DNA of 64,000 bases from positions 1 through 64,000 of the forward strand of contig NZ_QGGH01000014.1 in assembly GCF_003148495.1 (NCBI RefSeq), given 5' to 3'. This DNA is from Mesorhizobium loti (GTDB lineage: Bacteria > Pseudomonadota > Alphaproteobacteria > Rhizobiales > Rhizobiaceae). The position numbers and the translations under genes are program-made. The notes beneath the pieces were generated by a model, which was given only the letters and a program-made list of their open reading frames with translations, was not told the DNA's origin and did no database searches. Positions 43,978 to 53,091 of the stretch are shown here, piece after piece (position 1 is the stretch's first letter; every line of letters starts with the position of its first letter).

Positions 43978-44973
43978 TCAGCCGCCGGTGACGCTCATAT
44001 GGCGCGACACCGAAGGGCGGCTGGTGCGGCGGTCGATGATGAAGTCATGGCCTTTCGGCTTGCGGCCGATCGCTTCGTCTATCGCTTCGGCGACCAGTTC
44101 GTTGCCTTCGGAGGCGCGCAAGGGCGAGCGCAGGTCGGCTGCGTCTTCCTGGCCGAGGCACATATAGAGGGTGCCGGTACAGGTCAGCCGGACGCGGTTG
44201 CAGCTCTCGCAGAAATTATGCGTCATCGGCGTGATGAAGCCGAGCCGTCCACCGGTTTCGGCGACATGGACGTAGCGGGCCGGGCCGCCGGTCTTGAAGG
44301 GGATGTCGGTCAGCGTGAACTGTCGCTCCAGCGACGCGCGCAGCAGCGAAAGCGGCAGATACTGGTCGGTGCGGTCGGTGTCGATTTCGCCCATCGGCAT
44401 GGTTTCGATGACCGTCAGGTCCATGCCACGGCCGTGCGCCCAGCGCATCATCTCGGGCAGCTCGGCGTCGTTGAAATCCTTCAGCGCCACCGCGTTGAGC
44501 TTGACTTTCAGCCCGGCCGCCTGCGCGGCATCGATGCCTTGCATGACCTTGTCGAGATGGCCCCAGCGAGTGATCTTGTGGAACTTGTCGGCATCGAGCG
44601 TATCGAGCGAGACATTGATGCGCTTGACGCCGCAATCGGCGAGTTCTGCGGCAAAGCGCGACAGCTGCGAGCCGTTGGTGGTCAGTGTCAGTTCTTCCAG
44701 CGCGCCGCTGTCGAGATGCCGCGACAGCTGGCGCACCAGATGCATGATGTTCTTGCGCACCAGTGGCTCACCGCCGGTGAGGCGCAATCTCCTGACGCCC
44801 TTTTCGATGAAGACCGTGCAGAGCCGGTCGAGTTCTTCCAGCGACAGCAGGTCCTTCTTCGGCAGGAAGGCCATGTCCTCGGCCATGCAATAGGTGCAAC
44901 GGAAATCGCAGCGGTCGGTGACCGACACTCTGAGATAGCTGATCGTGCGACCGAAAGGGTCGATCATGTCCAT
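43978..44973 (-). CDS. moaA: GTP 3',8-cyclase MoaA
   Basis: A 331-residue radical SAM enzyme, first step of molybdenum cofactor synthesis. N-terminal cluster CDFRCTYCMAED (CxxxCxxC), LSLEELDRLCTVFIEKGVRRLRLTGGEPL, NVSLDTLD, and a second C-terminal cluster from CESCNRVRLTCTGTLYMCLG. The usual C-terminal GG dipeptide is present (SVTGG). Functionally linked to mobA/mobB 2 kb away. Confidence 0.95.
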   Translation of the reverse strand: MDMIDPFGRTISYLRVSVTDRCDFRCTYCMAEDMAFLPKKDLLSLEELDRLCTVFIEKGVRRLRLTGGEPLVRKNIMHLVRQLSRHLDSGALEELTLTTNGSQLSRFAAELADCGVKRINVSLDTLDADKFHKITRWGHLDKVMQGIDAAQAAGLKVKLNAVALKDFNDAELPEMMRWAHGRGMDLTVIETMPMGEIDTDRTDQYLPLSLLRASLERQFTLTDIPFKTGGPARYVHVAETGGRLGFITPMTHNFCESCNRVRLTCTGTLYMCLGQEDAADLRSPLRASEGNELVAEAIDEAIGRKPKGHDFIIDRRTSRPSVSRHMSVTGG

Positions 44974-45171
44974 GCTTCAAACGCTTTCCGTGGCCGTGAA
45001 CGGCGTCGTTATATACCGCTATGTGATACGATCCGACCGTTCATTCAAGATACCGCCTCTCGATCTTTGGTAACATCTCTGCGCCGACATCGCATGTCGG
45101 TAGGCCTGAAACAGGCTTTTCCCGTTTGGAGAAGCGGCGTAGGGAGAGTGGATGATACGGGATCGAACAGC

Positions 45172-45525
45172 ATGACCGCACCGAAAGAACTCCGGGTCTC
45201 GAAGGACCGCAAACTGCTGTCCGTCACCTTTCCCGACCATCGGCCGTTCGAACTGCCGGCGGAACTGCTGCGCGTCGCCTCGCCATCGGCCGAGGTGCAG
45301 GGCCATTCGCCCGAACAGCGGGTGACGGTTCCCGGCAAGCGCAATGTGGCGATCCTGAAGATCGAGCCGGTCGGCAACTACGCCGTGCGCATCACCTTCG
45401 ACGATTTCCACGACACCGGTATCTTCACCTGGAATTACCTGCACACGCTCGGCCACGAGAAGGATGCGCGCTGGGACGCCTATCTCGCCGAGCTTGCGGA
45501 AAAGGGCCTGAGCCGGGACCGCTAG
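45172..45525 (+). CDS. DUF971-family protein
   Basis: A 117-residue protein with LRVSKDRKLLSVTFPDHRPFELPAELLRV, VGNYAVRITFDDFHDTGIFTWNYLHTLG, the DUF971 (gamma-butyrobetaine hydroxylase N-terminal-like) domain, likely Fe-S/metal associated. The frame is open far upstream antisense to moaA; ATG 45172 is the natural start. Divergent from moaA, which fits a link with cofactor assembly. Confidence 0.85.
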   Translation: MTAPKELRVSKDRKLLSVTFPDHRPFELPAELLRVASPSAEVQGHSPEQRVTVPGKRNVAILKIEPVGNYAVRITFDDFHDTGIFTWNYLHTLGHEKDARWDAYLAELAEKGLSRDR

Positions 45526-45597
45526 CCTTGGGCGTGCTGGTGTCGTGAAGACGTCACACATCTGGAGTAGCGCCGGCAAAGGTTTGGAGATGAAAAG

Positions 45598-46209
45598 ATG
45601 TCCGTCATCACCACGGTCGAGCAACTTGAGGCGCTCTATGGCGTCCCAGGCGAGGCCTCGCTGGTCAAGGAACTCGACCACGTCATTCCAGAGTATGCCG
45701 CCTTCATCGAAGCCTCGCCTTTCGTCGCGCTGGCGACCGGCGGGCCGGAGGGGCTGGACTGTTCGCCGCGCGGCGATCTCGCCGGCTTCGTGCGCATTCA
45801 CGATCCGAAAACGCTGATGATGCCGGACCGTCGCGGCAACAACCGCGCCGATTCGCTCAGAAACATCATCCGCGATCCACGCGTCGGCCTGCTGTTCCTG
45901 GTGCCGGGCTCCGGCACGACGCTGCGCGTCAATGGTCGTGCTCATATCACCATGGATACAGCGCTGTGTGCTTCCTTCATGGTGGACGGCAAGGCCGCGC
46001 GCTCGGTGACCGTTGTCGATGTCGATTCGGTCTATTTCCAATGCGCCCGCGCCATTGTCCGCTCCGAGCTCTGGAATCCGGCAAGGCATGTCGACCCGAA
46101 GTCGCTGCCGACACCCGGACGGATCCTGGAAATCACCAGCCGCAAGACCATCGACGGCGAGACCTACGACAAGGAATGGCCGGAGCGGGCGAAGAAGACG
46201 ATGTGGTAA
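45598..46209 (+). CDS. Pyridoxamine 5'-phosphate oxidase-family flavoprotein
   Basis: A 203-residue FMN-binding split-barrel protein. Contains FVALATGGPEGLDCSPRGDLAGFVRI, DRRGNNRADSLRNIIRDPRVGLLFLVPG and VYFQCARAIVRSELW, matching the MSMEG_1061-like PPOX group. Function unknown, probably a flavin-dependent reductase. GGAG is placed 8 bases upstream of the ATG. Confidence 0.87.
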   Translation: MSVITTVEQLEALYGVPGEASLVKELDHVIPEYAAFIEASPFVALATGGPEGLDCSPRGDLAGFVRIHDPKTLMMPDRRGNNRADSLRNIIRDPRVGLLFLVPGSGTTLRVNGRAHITMDTALCASFMVDGKAARSVTVVDVDSVYFQCARAIVRSELWNPARHVDPKSLPTPGRILEITSRKTIDGETYDKEWPERAKKTMW

Positions 46210-46229
46210 GTCTGGGCTGAAAGGAGCGC

Positions 46230-46682
46230 TCAAGCCTCTTTCAGAACCTCATAGATCTTGCGCATCTGATCGCCGATCATGTCGCACTGTTCCGGTGTCG
46301 ACTGGCTCATCGCCTTCTCGATCAGCGCCATATGCACTTTCAGCGCCTGCATCAGCAGCGCCTCGCCGGCTTCCGTCAGGGCGAGCCGCAAGATTCGCTT
46401 GTCCTTTTCATCGCCTTCGCGGCGCAGCAGGCCGCGCGCTTCCAGCTGCGGCAGCAGCATGGTGATGTTGGAACGGCCGACGAGCAGCTTGCGGGCAAGG
46501 TCGTGCTGCGACATGCCGGGATGGCGGTAGAGGTTCATTAGCACGTCGAGCTGCGCCGGCTTCAGGTCGAGCGGCGCGAGCTTCACCGCCAGCGTGCGTT
46601 CCAGCACATGGCAGGCGCGCGCCACCGCGACCCAGTTGCGAAAACGCGGGTTGTCCCAAGGTAGCTCTTGTTTATTGTTCAT
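46230..46682 (-). CDS. MarR-family regulator
   Basis: A 150-residue winged-helix regulator: AQLDVLMNLYRHPGMSQHDLARKLLVGRSNITMLLPQLEARGLLRREGDE-KDKR is the DNA-binding part. Two TTCA-N4-TGAA sites lie at 46678-46709, the first over its own start codon, pointing to autoregulation and control of the divergent hydrolase. Confidence 0.9.
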   Translation of the reverse strand: MNNKQELPWDNPRFRNWVAVARACHVLERTLAVKLAPLDLKPAQLDVLMNLYRHPGMSQHDLARKLLVGRSNITMLLPQLEARGLLRREGDEKDKRILRLALTEAGEALLMQALKVHMALIEKAMSQSTPEQCDMIGDQMRKIYEVLKEA

Positions 46683-46709
46683 CTTTGAACTATTATGTTC
46701 ATGCTTGAA
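46678..46709. promoter_or_regulatory. Tandem MarR operator candidates
   Basis: TTCATCTTTGAA (46678-46689) and TTCATGCTTGAA (46698-46709) are inverted-repeat 12-mers spaced 20 bases centre to centre, two helical turns. They occupy the space between the marR start and the hydrolase start. Confidence 0.75.
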
Positions 46710-46729
46710 CGTATGGATGGATTCTCACT

Positions 46730-47638
46730 ATGGCATCATTCGGGCTGAAGGTCATCCGGGGCGTGTTTGGTGCGGCCGAGCGTGTCGCGCCACGCCTGAC
46801 CGGGCGCGCGGCGTTCGAATTGTTCTGCCGCACGCCAAGCGTCAAGGCGCTCAGCGACGGCGAACGCCGCGCCATCGACCGTGCTGCCGAGTTCATGACC
46901 GAGGCGCGTCATCACCGGCTGAAGACCGCGACCGGCTGCGTCATTGTGCACGAGTTCCGACCGGAGCCGGGCAGGGCAGTCGCCGGCACGGTGCTTGTCG
47001 TCCATGGCTGGCGCTCACGCACCGAATATATGCGCGCGTTGATCGAAGGCTATCGTGCCGCCGGCTACAGGGTCGTTTCGCTTGACCTGCCTGGCCACGG
47101 CCAGTCGCAGGGCCGGCGGTTGAACATGGTCAATGCGGTGGATGCGGTGCGGGTTGCCGGCGAATGGTTCGGCCCGTTCGTGGCGGCGGTCGGTCATTCC
47201 TTCGGCGGCGCAGTCGCCGCCAATGCCATCGCCGGTTCGGTCAAGAACATTCCGCCACTGGCGGCCGGACGACTGGTGCTGATTGCGGCGCCAAGTTCCC
47301 TGCCGGCGATTTTTGCCGACTTCAGCCGCATGCTCAATGTCGGCCCGCGCTCGCAGGTCGCCATGGCGGACCGTGTCGAACATCTTTCCGGCAGGCCTCT
47401 GCACGAATTCACCGGCGACCGCCAACTCGCCCAGGCGCCGGTGCCAACTCTGGTCATCCACGCACAAGACGACCGCGAAGTCTCGGCCGATCATGCAAGG
47501 CGCTATGCCGGCGCAGGCGGCCATGTGCGGCTCTACTGGGCCGATGGGCTCGGCCACCGCCGTATCCTTGCGGACAAGGGTGTGATCGAACGCGCGGTCG
47601 GCTTCGTGACGCATCGCGAGCCGTCGCTGCTGCATTGA
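46730..47638 (+). CDS. Alpha/beta hydrolase
   Basis: A 302-residue hydrolase with VLVVHGWRSRTEYMRALIEGY, nucleophile elbow GHSFGG, Asp in HAQDDREV and His in GLGHRRIL: a full catalytic triad. About 60 N-terminal residues precede the fold. Substrate unknown. Divergent from marR with shared operators. Confidence 0.87.
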   Translation: MASFGLKVIRGVFGAAERVAPRLTGRAAFELFCRTPSVKALSDGERRAIDRAAEFMTEARHHRLKTATGCVIVHEFRPEPGRAVAGTVLVVHGWRSRTEYMRALIEGYRAAGYRVVSLDLPGHGQSQGRRLNMVNAVDAVRVAGEWFGPFVAAVGHSFGGAVAANAIAGSVKNIPPLAAGRLVLIAAPSSLPAIFADFSRMLNVGPRSQVAMADRVEHLSGRPLHEFTGDRQLAQAPVPTLVIHAQDDREVSADHARRYAGAGGHVRLYWADGLGHRRILADKGVIERAVGFVTHREPSLLH

Positions 47639-47651
47639 GCGTCGATCGAGT

Positions 47652-48047
47652 TTACTTCTTCTTTTCACCGGGTTCGACCGGCAGTCCGGCGGCCTTCCAG
47701 GCGGTGTAGCCGCCGAGGATGTGCTTGACCGGCGAAAGCCCCATGTCCTGCGCCGTCTTGGTGGCCAGCGCCGAGCGCCAGCCGCCTGCACAGAAGAAGA
47801 CGAAGCTCTTTCCCGAAGCGAAGAATGGCTTGTGGTAAGGGCTTTCGGGATCGATCCAGAATTCCAGCATGCCTCGGGTGACATGTTTGGCGCCGGGAAT
47901 CCTGCCGTCGCGTTCCACCTCGCGAGGGTCGCGCAGATCGACGAAAATGGTGTCTTCATCGTCGAGCAGTCCGGCTGCTTCCTCCGGCGAAACCACTTCA
48001 ATCTCGGCGTTCGCCTCGTCCAGCAGTTCGCGATAACCCTTTTTCAC
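47652..48047 (-). CDS. Rhodanese-domain protein
   Basis: A 131-residue single-domain rhodanese with IFVDLRDPREVERDGRIPGAKHV and active-site loop FCAGGWRSALA, cysteine as the persulfide carrier. Start is GTG at 48047 with GGAGG nine bases upstream. It transfers sulfur to an unknown acceptor. Confidence 0.88.
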   Translation of the reverse strand: MKKGYRELLDEANAEIEVVSPEEAAGLLDDEDTIFVDLRDPREVERDGRIPGAKHVTRGMLEFWIDPESPYHKPFFASGKSFVFFCAGGWRSALATKTAQDMGLSPVKHILGGYTAWKAAGLPVEPGEKKK

Positions 48048-48102
48048 GCTCTCGTCCCTCCCGGCCTTGCCGGCGAATTTCGAGCACACTGGCGGGCGTT
48101 TG

Positions 48103-48717
48103 TCACGCTGCGTCGGTGCCGGCCAACATCTTCCAGGCAGCCATGGCCCCAGCCACCGTCGCCAGCAGGGCGGCGTACGATGCCCCGTCGCGTGCCTGGA
48201 TCGACATGCCGTGCTGAACCGTGGCGAAGAAGGTCGCGATGGCGCTGGCGTCGAAATCCGCCGGCAGTTCGCCTTCGGCAACGCCGCGCTCGAGACGCTT
48301 CTGCAGCGCGCTATGGTTTTCGGCGCGGCGGCGGCGCAGATCATCGCAGATGGCGCCGCGGCTCGAATCCTGATGCAGCGCGCCAAGCGCGACCAGGCAG
48401 CCCTGCGGGCGATCGGTCTGCGCATAGGCTTTCGCCGTCAGGCACAGAAATTGTTCGATCGCCAGCCGCGCGGTCGGTGCTTCCTCCAGCGCCAGCCAGA
48501 TGTCGGCGCCCTCGGTGCGCGAATAAAGCTCCGTCGCCTCGAGGAACAGCGCCTCCTTGCTGCCGAAGGCGGCATAGAGGCTGGGCGAGTTGATGCGCAT
48601 GGCGGCGGTCAGCTCGCTCATCGACGCGCCTTCGTAGCCACGCGCCCAAAAGACCTCCATCGCGCAGCGCAATGCAGAGGTTCGATCGAAGGTGCGGGGG
48701 CGGCCTCGTTCCGACAT
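48103..48717 (-). CDS. TetR-family regulator
   Basis: A 204-residue regulator with an N-terminal helix-turn-helix (ALRCAMEVFWARGYEGASMSELTAAM, SPSLYAAFGSKEALF). C-terminal ligand domain helical. Divergent from an SDR gene with paired operator-like sequences between; it probably represses both. Confidence 0.9.
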   Translation of the reverse strand: MSERGRPRTFDRTSALRCAMEVFWARGYEGASMSELTAAMRINSPSLYAAFGSKEALFLEATELYSRTEGADIWLALEEAPTARLAIEQFLCLTAKAYAQTDRPQGCLVALGALHQDSSRGAICDDLRRRRAENHSALQKRLERGVAEGELPADFDASAIATFFATVQHGMSIQARDGASYAALLATVAGAMAAWKMLAGTDAA

Positions 48718-48734
48718 GATGCTCTTTTCTGTGT

Positions 48735-48797
48735 TGATCGATACATAATTCAGTTGACGCCGACGGGCAAGGCTGACAGATATTTATGTATCGATCA
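48735..48797. promoter_or_regulatory. Paired operator candidates between tetR and SDR gene
   Basis: TGATCGATACATAA (48735-48748) and TTATGTATCGATCA (48784-48797) are perfect inverted copies of each other, centre distance 49 bases. One lies beside the tetR start, the other directly ahead of the SDR ribosome binding site. Confidence 0.78.
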
Positions 48798-48816
48798 TTA
48801 CAAAAAGGAGAAATCG

Positions 48817-49563
48817 ATGTCATCCAACCAACTGGGCGGCAAGGCCGCGATCGTCACCGGCGGCAGTCGCGGCATCGGTGCGGCGATTGCGCGACGTCTC
48901 GCGGCCGATGGCGCCAGTGTCGCGCTGACTTATGTGCATGGCGAGGATCAGGCCCGTGCTGTTGTCGCCGACATCGAGGCCAAGGGTGGCCGCGCCATCG
49001 CGATCAAGGCCGACAGCCGCGATGCCGCCGCCATAGACAGGGCGGTTGATGACGCCGCGAGTGCCTTTGGCCGGCTCGACATCCTGGTCAACAGCGCCGG
49101 CATCTGGCGCGCGGCTCCTATCGCTACATTGTCGCTGGCCGATTTCGATGAGACCATGGAGGTCAATCTGCGAGCCTCTTTCATCGCCTCCAAGGCGGCG
49201 GCGGCCCATATGGGCGAGGGCGGCCGGATCATCTCGATCGGCAGCAATCTTGCCGAACGGGCGACGGACATCGGCCTCACCGCCTATTCTACCAGCAAGG
49301 CGGCGCTGGTCGGCCTGACCAAGGCGCTGGCGCGCGACCTCGGCCCACGCGGCATCACCGCCAATGTCGTTCATCCCGGCTCGACCGACACCGACATGAA
49401 CCCGGCCGATGGCCCGCATGCCGAACACCAGCGCCAGAAGATGGCGACACCGCGCTTCGGCAAGGCCGAGGACATCGCCGGCATGGTCGCCTGGCTGGCA
49501 GGCCCGGAGGGCCGTTTCGTGACCGGCGCCGCGCTGACCATCGATGGCGGCGCCAACGCCTGA
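48817..49563 (+). CDS. Short-chain dehydrogenase/reductase
   Basis: A 248-residue classical SDR with cofactor motif TGGSRGIG, NSAG (variant of NNAG), catalytic Ser (SIGSN), YSTSK (Tyr/Lys) and GAALTIDGG at the C-terminus. Probably NADPH-dependent by the R after the glycine motif. AAGGAG is upstream of ATG 48817. Confidence 0.92.
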   Translation: MSSNQLGGKAAIVTGGSRGIGAAIARRLAADGASVALTYVHGEDQARAVVADIEAKGGRAIAIKADSRDAAAIDRAVDDAASAFGRLDILVNSAGIWRAAPIATLSLADFDETMEVNLRASFIASKAAAAHMGEGGRIISIGSNLAERATDIGLTAYSTSKAALVGLTKALARDLGPRGITANVVHPGSTDTDMNPADGPHAEHQRQKMATPRFGKAEDIAGMVAWLAGPEGRFVTGAALTIDGGANA

Positions 49564-49578
49564 TCCGCAAGGGATTTC

Positions 49579-49613
49579 ACGGCTGGAGCGGAAACACCTT
49601 CTGCTCCAGCCGT
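49579..49613 (+). terminator. Hairpin terminator after SDR gene
   Basis: ACGGCTGGAGC and GCTCCAGCCGT make an 11-bp stem with a 13-base loop 16 bases after the SDR stop. No strong T-run follows, so termination strength is uncertain. Confidence 0.6.
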
Positions 49614-49774
49614 CACGATGTTGTGAAACCGTTCTGCAACAGGCGTTCCAAAATTTATGAAAGCTTAACGAAATCGGTATGAATCAGTATAGTCGCGCCT
49701 TACATCCGCCATGCGGTGAGCGGGACGATCGAGCGTGCGGAACGGGAACCGGTTGCGACCGGAGCGGGTGATCC

Positions 49775-51658
49775 ATGAAATTCCTCGGAAACAAAGCAAC
49801 CGTGATGCCGCTGATGGCGATCACGGCGACGCTCGCTTTCGGTGTGCCTCAGGCAGGCGCGCAGGGGCTCTTCGACATGCTTTTCGGCGGCGGCGTCAAG
49901 CGCGCGCCGCAAGGCGAGTTTCCGCCACCGCCACCGAAGCACAAGCCAAAAGCCCCGGCCGGCGCCGGCGGCGGTGTGAAAATCAGCAGCCCGTCCTACT
50001 ACACCTACAAGGCCGATCGGCTGGTCCGCATCGACTTCTCGGCGCTGACTGCAGCGCCGCAGCCGGCGACCCCGCAGGACGCTGCCTTCGTTCCGTCAGC
50101 CACGGGTGCTGCGTTTCGTGATGCGGTTGCCAGCTTGGGTGACTACGAACTCTACGCCGAGCCTGATATCGCCAAGGCGCTGATCGCCTATTACTCGGCC
50201 AATCCGGATTTCATCTGGGTAACCGGAACCAGCCTCAACAGCCGTGCGCAGGATGCGGTGCGCGTCCTTGGCGAGGCTGCAAGCTATGGCCTCACACCCG
50301 CCGACTACACGGTCGAAGTGCCAACCGCCGGAACATCGACGGCTGACGCCAATGCGCAACTGAAAGAGCTCGTCCGCTTCGAGATGGCGCTGTCGGCGCG
50401 CGTGCTGCGCTATGCCCATGACGCCCAGAACGGCCGCGTCGAGCCCAACCGCATGACCGGCTACTATGATTTCCCGGCCAAGCCGCTCGACTTGCAAGGC
50501 GTGCTGAAGACGCTGGCGCATACCCAGGAAGTGCGCACCTATCTCGAATCGCGGCATCCGCAGAATGCGGAATACCAGGCGCTGCGCGTCGAACTGGAAT
50601 CCCTGCAGGCCAGTGCGGAAAACGAAATCGTCGTCGACCCCAAACTGCTGCTGAAGCCGGGCGAAACCAGCCCCGAACTGCCGAAGCTGCTGACACTGAT
50701 CGCGCGCAATCTCGATGACGAGACGGGCGGCGCCTATGGCGAGGTCCTGTCGAGGCTGGCCACCAGCGAAGTCTATGACCCGGAACTGGTTCCGATCATC
50801 AAGGCCGTGCAGCAAAAGGCAGGCATGAAGGGCGACGGCGTCATCGGGCCGCGCACCGTCGCGACGCTGGCCGGAACATCCAAGGCCGACAAGCTGCTGA
50901 AGGTGGAAGTGGCGCTGGAAGAACTGCGCTGGCTGCCCTCCGATCTCGGCAGCCCGCGTGTCTTCATCAACCAGCCGGCCTTCACCGCGAGTTACATCGA
51001 CAATGGCGAGGAGAAGCTGAAGACGCGTGTGGTCGTCGGCCGGACCACCAACCAGACCGCCTTCTTCTACGACCAGATCAAGCAGGTCGATTTCCATCCC
51101 TATTGGGGCGTGCCGCAGTCGATCATCGTCAACGAGATGCTGCCCAGACTGCGCAACGATCCGGGCTATCTCGACCGGGCCGGCTATGAGGTGACCGATT
51201 CGCGCGGCAAGCGCATCCCTTCGTCGGCGGTCAATTGGGGCGCCTATGGCGCCAACATCCCCTACAGCGTGCGCCAGCAGCCGAGCGAGGCCAATGCGCT
51301 GGGCGAGCTGAAGATCCTGTTCCCCAACAAGCACGCGATCTACATGCATGACACGCCGCAGAAATCGTTCTTCAAGCAAGACATGCGTGCGCTCAGCCAT
51401 GGCTGCGTGCGGCTGCAGGACCCGCGCGGCATGGCGGCCGCGGTGCTCGGCACCTCGGTGGACGACATCGCCGAGAAGTTGAAGCACGGCCACTCGACCG
51501 AGAATGTGACACGCACGATCCCTGTCTATGTCGCCTATTTCACCGCCTGGCCTGACCTGTCCGGCAAGGTCGAGTATTTCGGCGACGTCTACGACCGCGA
51601 CACACGGCTGAAGCAGGCCCTGGACGCCACCGAGGCGGTGCGTTCGCCGTCGAGTTGA
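49775..51658 (+). CDS. Murein L,D-transpeptidase (YcbB/LdtD-like)
   Basis: A 627-residue exported enzyme. Signal peptide (MPLMAITATLAFGVPQAGAQ), proline-rich linker, scaffold domain, a peptidoglycan-binding helix region (VQQKAGMKGDGVIGPRTVATL) and a YkuD catalytic domain with HDTPQKSFFKQDMRALSHGCVRL, catalytic C544. It forms 3-3 cross-links in peptidoglycan, which dominate in Rhizobiales. Confidence 0.93.
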   Translation: MKFLGNKATVMPLMAITATLAFGVPQAGAQGLFDMLFGGGVKRAPQGEFPPPPPKHKPKAPAGAGGGVKISSPSYYTYKADRLVRIDFSALTAAPQPATPQDAAFVPSATGAAFRDAVASLGDYELYAEPDIAKALIAYYSANPDFIWVTGTSLNSRAQDAVRVLGEAASYGLTPADYTVEVPTAGTSTADANAQLKELVRFEMALSARVLRYAHDAQNGRVEPNRMTGYYDFPAKPLDLQGVLKTLAHTQEVRTYLESRHPQNAEYQALRVELESLQASAENEIVVDPKLLLKPGETSPELPKLLTLIARNLDDETGGAYGEVLSRLATSEVYDPELVPIIKAVQQKAGMKGDGVIGPRTVATLAGTSKADKLLKVEVALEELRWLPSDLGSPRVFINQPAFTASYIDNGEEKLKTRVVVGRTTNQTAFFYDQIKQVDFHPYWGVPQSIIVNEMLPRLRNDPGYLDRAGYEVTDSRGKRIPSSAVNWGAYGANIPYSVRQQPSEANALGELKILFPNKHAIYMHDTPQKSFFKQDMRALSHGCVRLQDPRGMAAAVLGTSVDDIAEKLKHGHSTENVTRTIPVYVAYFTAWPDLSGKVEYFGDVYDRDTRLKQALDATEAVRSPSS

Positions 51659-51678
51659 GTCAAGAAGCCCCTCGGCCT

Positions 51679-52161
51679 CTATCGCTCGGACAGCGGTCGC
51701 CGGAAGCCGGCGTCCCGCCCAGCGATCAGCCAATAGAGCAACCCGGCGACAAGGCCGGCAGCGGCAATGATGCCGATGTCGGCCCAGCGTTCCGGGTCCA
51801 TGTCCTCCGGCGCACTCGGCCAGATCAGGGCGAAACCGCCGACCGCGGCGGCGGCGCCGAAGACCATGTGCAGCAGGAAGTTGCGCAACGAGAAGAACTC
51901 GGCAATCAGCGCGAAGATCAGCGTCTGCAGCGCGGTCACCACAATCGTCAGGAAATAGACGAACATGCCGAGCGGCGGCACCACCAGGACCGCGATCGGC
52001 GAAACGCCCATGACGTCGAAATAATCGGGCGCGTTGGGCAAGGAACTGAGCGCGGCATAGATGACCGCGATGGCGATCAGGCCAACCAGCACCGACACAA
52101 AGTAGCCGGCTAACATCATCAACACGCGCTTTAGTACATGCTTCGCCGTCGCCATGCCCAT
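51679..52161 (-). CDS. Integral membrane protein of unknown function
   Basis: 160 residues with about four membrane helices (MLAGYFVSVLVGLIAIAVIYAAL, VLVVPPLGMFVYFLTIVV, LLHMVFGAAAAVGGFALIW, IIAAAGLVAGLLYWLIAG). No family name can be given from sequence. Convergent with the L,D-transpeptidase gene. Confidence 0.75.
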   Translation of the reverse strand: MGMATAKHVLKRVLMMLAGYFVSVLVGLIAIAVIYAALSSLPNAPDYFDVMGVSPIAVLVVPPLGMFVYFLTIVVTALQTLIFALIAEFFSLRNFLLHMVFGAAAAVGGFALIWPSAPEDMDPERWADIGIIAAAGLVAGLLYWLIAGRDAGFRRPLSER

Positions 52162-52260
52162 CCCCCAATGCGGCGTCTAGCGCCGCAGTCAGCCATCAAA
52201 GCGAGACTGACGCAAGGGGAGGCGCCCTTGGCGGCTGTCGCGAAACACCAAGTGGCCTAT

Positions 52261-53001
52261 TCAGGCGCCGCCGCACAAATGCTGCGAGTCGGGCAGGGCC
52301 CATGATCCTTTGATGGCGAGGTCGATGCCGTAGTAAACCCGACCGCGCTCATCGTCCTTCGGACAATCCCTGGGAATCGAGATCAGGCACATCTCGACCG
52401 GTTCGCCGACCTTCGAGGCGACCAGGCCAGGTTCGCGATCATAGGAGACGGCGGTGCCGCCATTGGTGAATGTCGCGGCGCTGCCCGCTTCGGGACCGGC
52501 CGTTTCCAGCGGGTCGTCGCCCAGCCGTGTGGTGAGCGTCTCGATGTGTGTGGACGCGCATTGCCCGATCCCTAGGGGCAGGGGCTGGTCGGTCCCTGCC
52601 GGGTTGTGTGCCGCGGCTTCCAGCGCCTTTTTGCCCATCAGCGCGATGTTGTAATCCTGCACCCATGACTGGGCATTGCCATAGGTTTGCAGCGCGTTGT
52701 TCTGCGCGCTGACGATGCAGGCCGTGTCGCCCCCGCAGGCATTGCGGTCGGCGATCAGCCCGCGGGCGATCATGCGCTTGTCGCCGCCGAACGCCGGCTC
52801 GAAATCCTTGAACGCCTTTGACATCAGCACATCGATGGCCGACAGCTGCGGGTCGGCACAGATCGCCTTTTCCGCCGATAGACGTGCCTTGCCGCAGTCG
52901 AAGGACGGCCCGTCGGCCAGCGCCGGAGCGGCACCCAGGATGCCGCCGGCCAGGAAGGTAACGAGCACAAGCAAAGAAAAGATTCGAACGGAATATCGCA
53001 T
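52261..53001 (-). CDS. Secreted LprI/DUF1311-like protein
   Basis: A 246-residue exported protein (signal ends near PALADG). The N-terminal domain FDCGKARLSAEKAICADPQLSAIDVLMSKAF matches the lysozyme-inhibitor LprI-like pattern with paired cysteines. The C-terminal half is unassigned. ATG 53001 (MRYSVRIFSLL) is preferred to a longer frame because the signal peptide begins there. Confidence 0.8.
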   Translation of the reverse strand: MRYSVRIFSLLVLVTFLAGGILGAAPALADGPSFDCGKARLSAEKAICADPQLSAIDVLMSKAFKDFEPAFGGDKRMIARGLIADRNACGGDTACIVSAQNNALQTYGNAQSWVQDYNIALMGKKALEAAAHNPAGTDQPLPLGIGQCASTHIETLTTRLGDDPLETAGPEAGSAATFTNGGTAVSYDREPGLVASKVGEPVEMCLISIPRDCPKDDERGRVYYGIDLAIKGSWALPDSQHLCGGA

Positions 53002-53091
53002 GCTTGCCCCCAAGCCGACAGGATTGCCCAAGGCGCCGCCAGCGCCCTGGTTTCACTTCATACTCCAAGAGTGAACAATTTGGGGCGAGGC

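Noticed and set aside
43855..45171. Upstream extension of the DUF971 frame to 556 codons
   Set aside because: The extension is antisense to moaA; the natural start at 45172 gives the normal domain size.
50096..52168. Long minus-strand open frame (690 codons) opposite the L,D-transpeptidase
   Set aside because: The opposite strand encodes an L,D-transpeptidase with signal peptide and catalytic motif; the antisense frame has none.
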